Assembly: GCA_029865665.1 (NCBI GenBank)
Contig: JARXAV010000131.1
Location: forward strand, 1-8,807
DNA length: 8,807 nucleotides
Source: Flectobacillus sp.
GTDB lineage: Bacteria > Bacteroidota > Bacteroidia > Cytophagales > Spirosomataceae
Direction: 5' to 3'
Shown here piece after piece: positions 5,477 to 8,807 of the stretch (its first letter is position 1; each line of letters begins with the position of its first letter). The position numbers and the translations under genes are program-made. Under the pieces are notes generated by a model, which worked only from the letters and a program-made list of their open reading frames with translations, made no database searches and was not told where the DNA came from.

Positions 5477-7078
5477 CTATAATTTCTCTATTTTCTTTAC
5501 TGCTTGATATATATTTATAATCCCACCAGAAACACTTAGCGAGCTAAAGTCCACTAACTTACTCGTCCCTGGTTGAAACATTTTAGCACGTGGTTTAATA
5601 GCAGATTCTAATAACAGTCTTTTAATATCTAAGGCTCCTAACTCAGGATAGTATGAAAATAATACTGCTGCTACACCTGCCACAACAGGAGCTGCCATAC
5701 TTGTTCCGCTAAGTTCCTGATACTTTGAGTTTTCTACGCTTGAATTAACATCTACCCCTGGTGCAAAAATATCAACGGTCTTATTACCATAATTCGAAAA
5801 ATCAGCTACTACGTTTGGGGCATTTCTCCAAGAACTTGCCCCCACTTCAATCCAATTCGGTGCGATAGTACCATCTAGCATTTTTTTGGAAGGAAAGCTT
5901 TCCGCTTTATCGTTATTCTCATTTTCATTTCCAGCTGCATGTACAATCAACACATCATGTTCAGCGGCATATTTTACGGCAGCATCTACCATATATTTCT
6001 GTGGTGATAGCACTTTCCCAAAACTCATGTTAATTACTTTTGCCCCATTATTCACAGCATAATAGATGGCATTAGCCACATCCTTATCTCGTTCATCGCC
6101 ATCTGGAACTGCTCTTAACACCATGATTTTCACATTGTTAGCTACTCCTAACACACCAAGTTCATTACTTCGATTTGCAGCAATAATTCCAGCAACATGT
6201 GTCCCATGCTGTGCATCTGGCCCTTTTACTTCATTATTTCCATAAAAGCGATCTTCTACATCGTTCAGCTTATCACCAATTATACTTCTAGGGTTATACG
6301 TCATATTTAACCCGTAATTATATTGATTTGTATAATAATCGTATCCCTCTTTTAATACTGTTTCCGACTGACCAATCTGAGGTAATAAATCCATCACTTT
6401 TTTGGCATTCTGAAGCTCGACAGCAGACGATTCATTGATATTAGCCAACACTCGATTATCTACTTCATCTACCTGCCAATAACCTTGAAGAAAACTCTTC
6501 GCTTCCCGATACCGTTCATATAGTTTAATAACAAAAGGTCCTTGATTTGCATATTCCGCCCATTTAGCTTCATACTTAGTTCTCACATTTTTGAACATTT
6601 CATAACCTTGACGCTCACTTGCAGACATCGTACTGGTTACGGTAAAATGTTCGTACTGAGGCTTAAGACGGGCATATTCTCTCGTAATTTCAAAACTCTC
6701 ATACTGTATATCAACACCATTGGCACTACCCAAAAAATCCCATCCATGAATATCATCCACGTAGCCATTCTGATCATCATCAATGCCATTATTCGGAATT
6801 TCAGCCGTATTTACCCAAATCGTCTGTTTTAAATCTTCATGTTCAGTATCAACTCCAGAATCTATAATGGCCACAATCACGGGATGTGCCTTTTTCTTAT
6901 TCAAAATTTCTCGATAAGCACGTTCGGTACTCACTCCAAGTACGCCGTCTTCGTTATAATCCAGATTAAACCAATTGAAAGGTGCTTTACTAAGAACTGG
7001 ATTTAGATACTGTCCATTACTCTTGTATAACATAAGAGTAAATACAGCAATTAATAGTGCTATTTTATTACTTTTCAT
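5477..7078 (-). CDS. Secreted subtilisin-family serine peptidase (S8), Bacteroidota type
   Basis: A 533-residue subtilase with the complete catalytic set: Asp73 in IIDSGVDTEHEDL, His291 in HGTHVAGIIA, oxyanion Asn384 in AAGNE, and Ser460 in GTSMAAP. The N-terminus MKSNKIALLIAVFTLMLYKS is a signal peptide ending near residue 22, with no lipobox Cys. Between Asp and His there is an insertion of about 200 residues (roughly 85-285). It opens with the Asp-rich NGIDDDQNGYVDDIHGWDF and is then mostly helical and charged. By memory this is the typical architecture of a Bacteroidota S8 subgroup. There is no separate propeptide of the inhibitor I9 kind and no T9SS sorting domain, so the mature enzyme is probably periplasmic or released by another route. 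It lies between a VOC gene upstream and the TonB receptor downstream, all on the same strand. The substrate is unknown. Confidence 0.93.
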   Translation of the reverse strand: MKSNKIALLIAVFTLMLYKSNGQYLNPVLSKAPFNWFNLDYNEDGVLGVSTERAYREILNKKKAHPVIVAIIDSGVDTEHEDLKQTIWVNTAEIPNNGIDDDQNGYVDDIHGWDFLGSANGVDIQYESFEITREYARLKPQYEHFTVTSTMSASERQGYEMFKNVRTKYEAKWAEYANQGPFVIKLYERYREAKSFLQGYWQVDEVDNRVLANINESSAVELQNAKKVMDLLPQIGQSETVLKEGYDYYTNQYNYGLNMTYNPRSIIGDKLNDVEDRFYGNNEVKGPDAQHGTHVAGIIAANRSNELGVLGVANNVKIMVLRAVPDGDERDKDVANAIYYAVNNGAKVINMSFGKVLSPQKYMVDAAVKYAAEHDVLIVHAAGNENENNDKAESFPSKKMLDGTIAPNWIEVGASSWRNAPNVVADFSNYGNKTVDIFAPGVDVNSSVENSKYQELSGTSMAAPVVAGVAAVLFSYYPELGALDIKRLLLESAIKPRAKMFQPGTSKLVDFSSLSVSGGIINIYQAVKKIEKL

Positions 7079-7311
7079 CTTAGGAAGATTGTTTCATAGC
7101 TCTGAGTTGTTCCTCGTTCATAAACGTACGTCACTCCCTATCAAGACACTGATGACAGGTTCAATTCATTACGTTTGTTAAAACTCAACAATTCAAGGCT
7201 TATTAAAAGAATGCGGTTATTATGACATAACATGAGCATTCCACTACTTAGGTATTACAAAAAACTAACCATGTGTAAAGATACTGATTCAAATACACGT
7301 CCGCTATTCGA
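7079..7311 (-). other. Gap between VOC and peptidase genes, likely holding the peptidase promoter
   Basis: This is 233 nt without a supportable gene. On the - strand, TACGTTTA (complement of 7121-7128) resembles the Bacteroidota -7 element TAnnTTTG except for its last base and lies about 43 nt before the peptidase start. No good -33 TTG sits at the expected distance. A six-T run on the - strand (complement of 7258-7263) follows the VOC stop, but I see no strong hairpin in front of it. Confidence 0.3.
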
Positions 7312-8211
7312 CTACTTTACACGCATAGTTTGTTTAACAGTCTTATACTTCCATGTTCTCTCATCTTCTTCTTTCAATTCAATGGGAACATTGTCTGGAC
7401 TCAGAACAACACAGGTAATATAGGCGATATCGTTTCCTAACTCATTTTTAGGTTCTGAAAGGGTTGGAAAATGATTTCCTTTTGCAGCATAATAAATAGG
7501 TTCTAAGTCTTCACACAAGAAGCCCAGAGAAATACCTAAATTTGCATCTTGGGGTATCGTGACTTCTTCTCTCATCCAGCCTAAGGCTTCTGGCTCTGAA
7601 AGAATAATTTTTTGATTGCCAATTTGAAGCGTAGCCGAACGGTCTTTTTTACGAAGAAGAGACGCTCCAAGTATCTTTTGGAAGAATGAAATATTAGCTT
7701 CTAAATTACGAACCATCAACTGAACATGATCAATATTGAATTGATTATTACCTTCTTCTCGTTGTACCAACGCAATAGAATGCCCATCTTCTGTGGTCAT
7801 TAGCACGGCGTTCGCCTCTCGTTCTGTTGGTAAAATTAGGTTACTATTCCCAACGGTACAGCCTTGTCTGGTTAGGTCTGCAACTGTTTTTTTGAGATTT
7901 TTGGTTGCTATTGCAACCCAATGAAAACCATAAGATAAGACCGAGGGATCTGATAACAAGGCATTCTTAATTTGCTTGACTTGCACGCTAGGCTCGTTAG
8001 GATTGAGTATCATTCGACTCGTCTGAGTATCGGTATGATTCAAGTTATGAAGCAGACGGGATTTGAATCCAAGCTCCCAAATGGAGATTACCTTGCGGCA
8101 CTTTTCGGGGTCGTTAAAATGATATTTAATATCATCAAACTTGACGGACTGCTGGGCCACACTCGGCAACCTTAGCAATACAATGCTGAGTAAAAATAAA
8201 TACTTTTTCAT
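7312..8211 (-). CDS. Exported VOC (glyoxalase/dioxygenase-fold) protein with two modules
   Basis: A 299-residue protein with signal peptide MKKYLFLLSIVLLRLPSVAQ, cut near residue 20, so it acts outside the cytoplasm. The C-terminal part (about 160-281) is a clear VOC domain. It starts IDHVQLMVRNLEANISFFQKILGA-like, with His162 at the first metal-ligand position, and ends SPDNVPIELKE, with Glu278 at the last. The N-terminal part (about 30-150) looks like a degenerate partner module: HWVAIATKNLKKTVADL with His97, then EDGHSIALVQRE. Paired VOC modules commonly build one active site, and the family includes glyoxalases, extradiol dioxygenases and resistance proteins. I cannot choose among these. 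Most VOC enzymes are cytoplasmic, so export is notable. It is transcribed away from the MFS gene and lies 233 nt upstream of the peptidase. Confidence 0.8.
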   Translation of the reverse strand: MKKYLFLLSIVLLRLPSVAQQSVKFDDIKYHFNDPEKCRKVISIWELGFKSRLLHNLNHTDTQTSRMILNPNEPSVQVKQIKNALLSDPSVLSYGFHWVAIATKNLKKTVADLTRQGCTVGNSNLILPTEREANAVLMTTEDGHSIALVQREEGNNQFNIDHVQLMVRNLEANISFFQKILGASLLRKKDRSATLQIGNQKIILSEPEALGWMREEVTIPQDANLGISLGFLCEDLEPIYYAAKGNHFPTLSEPKNELGNDIAYITCVVLSPDNVPIELKEEDERTWKYKTVKQTMRVK

Positions 8212-8233
8212 GGGTCTAACTTAGGGCTTTATA

Positions 8234-8271
8234 AAACACAATCCGTATACTAATATTGGTACTGTGTGTTT
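8234..8271. promoter_or_regulatory. Nested dyads in the divergent VOC/MFS control region
   Basis: AAACACA (8234-8240) and TGTGTTT (8265-8271) are inverted repeats. Between them TACTAATATTGGTA (8248-8261) is a palindrome with one mismatched pair. The two centres are offset by 2 bases. The site lies 23-60 nt before the VOC start, where an operator would act. No regulator gene is in view. Confidence 0.3.
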
Positions 8272-8390
8272 AATAAACGAATTTAATAAAATTATTTACT
8301 AAAAAATAGCATTATCCTTATTGAAATTACAAACAAACCTTAATTAATAAAAAGTATGGAACTGTAATGGATATTAAGTTGTATTATTCT

Positions 8391-8398
8391 TATATTTC
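8391..8398 (+). promoter_or_regulatory. Candidate -7 promoter element for the MFS gene
   Basis: TATATTTC differs only in its last base from the Bacteroidota -7 consensus TAnnTTTG. It lies 24 nt before the MFS start codon, which would give a short leader. A matching -33 TTG at the normal spacing is not evident, so support is partial. Confidence 0.3.
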
Positions 8399-8421
8399 GT
8401 CTCATTCTATTCCCCAACGAT

Positions 8422-8807
8422 ATGGCAGAAAATTATACACAACAACAAATCAACCGCTTTTCCTCTATCTCCCAACATCGCTGGTACCCTTGGCTAATCT
8501 GTGTCTCTGGTCTTCTTATTCTATTGGTAATTAATGGACTAACTACCACCGTTATTACAGTTTTTGATAAATCACTCATTGATGAATTTCAGTGGACTCA
8601 CAGCGAATTGAAACTCAGAGATTCTATTCCCAATGCGGTTGCTTTCTCGTTAATTTTCTTTTCTGGATACCTTATTGATAAATATAAAGTCAAACGAATT
8701 ATGCTTATTGGGACTGCCCTTTTAAGTATTGCCCTACTATCCTACAGTTTCATTTCCAGTAAATATGAAGCCTATTTTCTGCACTTTTTGTTTGGACTTG
8801 CCTACAC
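8422..8807 (+). CDS. MFS transporter, N-terminal 128 residues (3' end outside window)
   Basis: An inner-membrane transporter of the major facilitator superfamily, cut by the window edge. The ATG at 8422 opens a frame that stays open to the end. A hydrophilic N-terminus of about 20 residues is followed by TM1 (about 22-46, LICVSGLLILLVINGL). Next comes the extracytoplasmic DEFQWTHSEL (54-63), which resembles the EFGW-S pattern of monocarboxylate/oxalate-type MFS proteins. TM2 (about 68-83) follows, then the loop 2-3 signature SGYLIDKYKVKRIMLIG (81-97), equivalent to MFS motif A (GxLxDRxGxR), then TM3 and the start of TM4. In place of the usual Gly after Arg/Lys it has Lys-Val. The substrate cannot be predicted. 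It diverges from the VOC gene across a 210-nt region. No Shine-Dalgarno site is visible. Confidence 0.85.
   Translation, partial: MAENYTQQQINRFSSISQHRWYPWLICVSGLLILLVINGLTTTVITVFDKSLIDEFQWTHSELKLRDSIPNAVAFSLIFFSGYLIDKYKVKRIMLIGTALLSIALLSYSFISSKYEAYFLHFLFGLAY

Noticed and set aside
6542..6832. A 96-residue + strand open frame inside the peptidase gene
   Set aside because: It lies wholly antisense to the well-supported S8 coding sequence and has no recognisable domain. It is a frame shadow.
5477..7078. T9SS sorting domain on the peptidase
   Set aside because: The C-terminus continues the subtilase core and ends INIYQAVKKIEKL, with no NPxx-type start and no beta-rich tail of 70-80 residues.
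7121..7130. Similarity of CGTACGTC here to the GACGTACGTC loop of repeat copy 3
   Set aside because: Only a few bases match and the flanks differ. This is expected by chance for a short palindrome.

Overview
The window looks like chromosomal DNA of a Bacteroidota bacterium. A Cytophagales-type relative is my guess, with low confidence. The evidence is an AT-rich sequence, no clear Shine-Dalgarno sites, a secreted PL11 lyase with a type IX secretion (T9SS) sorting domain, a TonB-dependent receptor, and an S8 peptidase with the long Asp-to-His insertion typical of this phylum.

Layout. Bases 1-140 are the 3' end of an unidentified + strand gene. Bases 141-794 carry no gene. This gap holds three copies of an intergenic element of 82-97 nt (194-290, 327-408, 451-532), each folding into a hairpin with a 13-position stem. 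The copies sit in degenerate 7-nt tandem repeats, and an unrelated small palindrome (409-442) lies between copies 2 and 3. Next comes a + strand rhamnogalacturonan lyase (795-2897), which ends at a strong hairpin (2908-2955) shared with the convergent gene. Three - strand genes follow, in transcription order: a secreted VOC/glyoxalase-like protein (8211-7312), a secreted subtilisin-family peptidase (7078-5477) and a TonB-dependent receptor (5358-2977). The gaps between them are 233 and 118 nt, so they may or may not share a transcript. A major facilitator transporter starts divergently at 8422 and runs off the window.

How the genes may work together. The lyase is an exported pectin-backbone enzyme. 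The receptor belongs to the iron-complex/BtuB-like type rather than SusC, and no SusD is present, so this is not a classical polysaccharide utilisation locus. The peptidase, VOC protein and receptor are all predicted to be exported, but nothing in the sequence ties them to one pathway. I see no defence system, CRISPR array, RNA gene or insertion sequence. The most unusual content is the structured repeat cluster at 138-581.
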